Positions 4,529 through 5,428 of a stretch of 5,428 nt of DNA are shown here, piece by piece. The notes under the pieces are model-generated. The model saw nothing but the letters and a program-made list of their open reading frames with translations. It had not been told where the DNA came from and made no database searches. Origin of the DNA: Chloroflexota bacterium (GTDB taxonomy: Bacteria > Chloroflexota > Ktedonobacteria > Ktedonobacterales > Ktedonobacteraceae); NCBI GenBank assembly GCA_005881995.1, contig VBHV01000488.1, positions 1 through 5,428 of the forward strand, read 5' to 3'. The number at the start of each line of letters is the position of its first letter. Position 1 is the stretch's first letter. The position numbers and the translations under genes are program-made.

Positions 4529-5428
4529 ATGCAAAACAAAGATTCGTCGAAGAGCGATGGTATTTCCTCATCGCAAGTAAAGACAATAACTTCCGCACAA
4601 ATTGTCACGGCTGAATCGGTGCAGGCAGAGGAAGTGCCAACTATTCCACTGGGGTCTATGCAAACTATCAGCGCGCTTCAGCCTGAAGTTGCTATTCATG
4701 CTATAACTTCGACGCAAGTCGTGCGCCTACCTGCACCGCTTATTGTCCACCCTTCTGAGTACCATCGTGGCCTTGGAGAGTGGCTGCATATCTGGTTGAA
4801 TGGCATGCGCCCCGCCTATTTACCCCTATCGTTCCTGCCAGTATTATTGGGCAGTGTGCTAGCCTGGACACAAAGTATAACTGTGGCAACGCCTCGCGGA
4901 ATCTTCCACCCTCAGCGTTTCGTGGCTACACTGCTAGCCGTAGTGTTCCTGCAAATAGGCGCGCATCTCATCAATGACTATTATGACTACCTGCGTGGAA
5001 TCGATACCAGCAACGCGCTTGGCCCTGGTGGTCTCATTCAACAGGGTTTGATCAAACCGGTGCGCGTGCTGACGATTGGCATGCTGATGCTGGCGCTCGG
5101 CGCAATGTTCGGGCTGCTCGCGTCCCTGGCCGGCGGAGCGCTGATCTTCGCTTTCGCATTGTTGGGGCTGCTCTGCGCCTACTTCTACAGCGCGACCTCA
5201 CGGTCGCTTTCATCCCTCACTTTAGGCGAGTTGGTCAGCTTGCTTCTCTTTGGTCCAGTGCTCACGGCCGCGGCCTATATGGTGCAAACGGGTCATATAG
5301 ATCGGATTGTGCTGGTGTATAGCCTGCCACTTGGCTTGCTGGCGGCTGCATTCATTCATTTGAACAACATGCGCGACGCGGAAAGCGATGCCCAGGCAGG
5401 AAAACGCACGCTGGCTGCTCTCTTTGAC
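4529..5428 (+). CDS. menA: UbiA-family prenyltransferase, probable 1,4-dihydroxy-2-naphthoate polyprenyltransferase, partial
   Basis: This membrane enzyme is predicted to attach a polyprenyl chain to 1,4-dihydroxy-2-naphthoate, the step giving demethylmenaquinone. The frame is open for 300 residues to the window edge; the C-terminal part is missing. The first aspartate-rich motif is NDYYDYLRGID (149-159), followed by the MenA-like NALGPGGLIQQGLI (162-175). The second motif is NNMRDAESDAQAGKRTLA (279-296), with DxxxD at 283-287; both bind Mg-diphosphate in the family. YSATSRSLSSLTLGEL (220-235) also fits MenA. Hydrophobic segments lie at about 97-114, 131-148, 178-200, 203-221, 235-250 and 259-278. 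Residues 1-85 are an uncharacteristic extension, rich in Ser, Thr, Gln and Val, before the usual start of the fold at WLHIWLNGMRPAYLP (85-99). An internal start at residue 44 or 93 could remove some or all of it, but the GGGGG site favours 4529. MenA is preferred over other UbiA members because of the AGKRTLA context. Confidence 0.85.
   Translation, partial: MQNKDSSKSDGISSSQVKTITSAQIVTAESVQAEEVPTIPLGSMQTISALQPEVAIHAITSTQVVRLPAPLIVHPSEYHRGLGEWLHIWLNGMRPAYLPLSFLPVLLGSVLAWTQSITVATPRGIFHPQRFVATLLAVVFLQIGAHLINDYYDYLRGIDTSNALGPGGLIQQGLIKPVRVLTIGMLMLALGAMFGLLASLAGGALIFAFALLGLLCAYFYSATSRSLSSLTLGELVSLLLFGPVLTAAAYMVQTGHIDRIVLVYSLPLGLLAAAFIHLNNMRDAESDAQAGKRTLAALFD

Noticed and set aside
4420..4614. Small plus-strand ORF containing GRDKSRPYS
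   Set aside because: It reads through repeat copy C and overlaps the start of menA in another frame. It has no family resemblance; DKSRPY is the translation of the palindrome.

Overview
The window looks like a piece of a bacterial chromosome of moderate GC content, most likely from Chloroflexota of the Ktedonobacteria type. That placement is an inference. It rests on a menaquinone prenyltransferase, a bacterial translin-family protein, and several copies of a short palindromic dispersed repeat ending in CCCTACA. No rRNA, tRNA, CRISPR array, transposase or phage gene was seen.

Layout, left to right. (1) Positions 1-903, minus strand: the N-terminal 301 residues of a major facilitator transporter of the FucP/MFSD4-like kind, cut by the window edge, with a good promoter at 948-974. 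(2) Positions 904-1034: a short intergenic region holding that promoter and one palindromic repeat. (3) Positions 1035-3071, minus strand: what should be one NTE-like protein (cyclic-nucleotide-binding domain, Rossmann-like domain, patatin phospholipase). It is broken by an in-frame TAG at 2760-2762, exactly where the phosphate-binding cassette should be. This leaves a 103-residue CNB fragment and a 561-residue patatin ORF. The patatin ORF also carries a second copy of the dispersed repeat and a five-unit 18-bp tandem repeat inside its coding sequence. (4) Positions 3072-3168: a divergent intergenic region. (5) Positions 3169-3612 and 3698-4336, plus strand: a small protein of unknown function with an acidic/His cluster, then a translin/TRAX-family protein. 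They are probably co-oriented partners, with a possible promoter and palindromic operator between them. (6) Positions 4337-4528: an intergenic region with a third repeat copy. (7) Positions 4529-5428, plus strand: the first 300 residues of a MenA-type UbiA prenyltransferase with an unusual N-terminal extension of about 85 residues, cut by the right edge.

The genes do not form one clear pathway. The most notable items are the bacterial translin/TRAX homologue that keeps acidic residues at the TRAX nuclease positions, the lesion in the cyclic-nucleotide sensor of the patatin gene, and a composite repeat family whose three copies share a 5' ATGGGGG tract and a 3' CTACA tail, with one copy absorbed into a reading frame.
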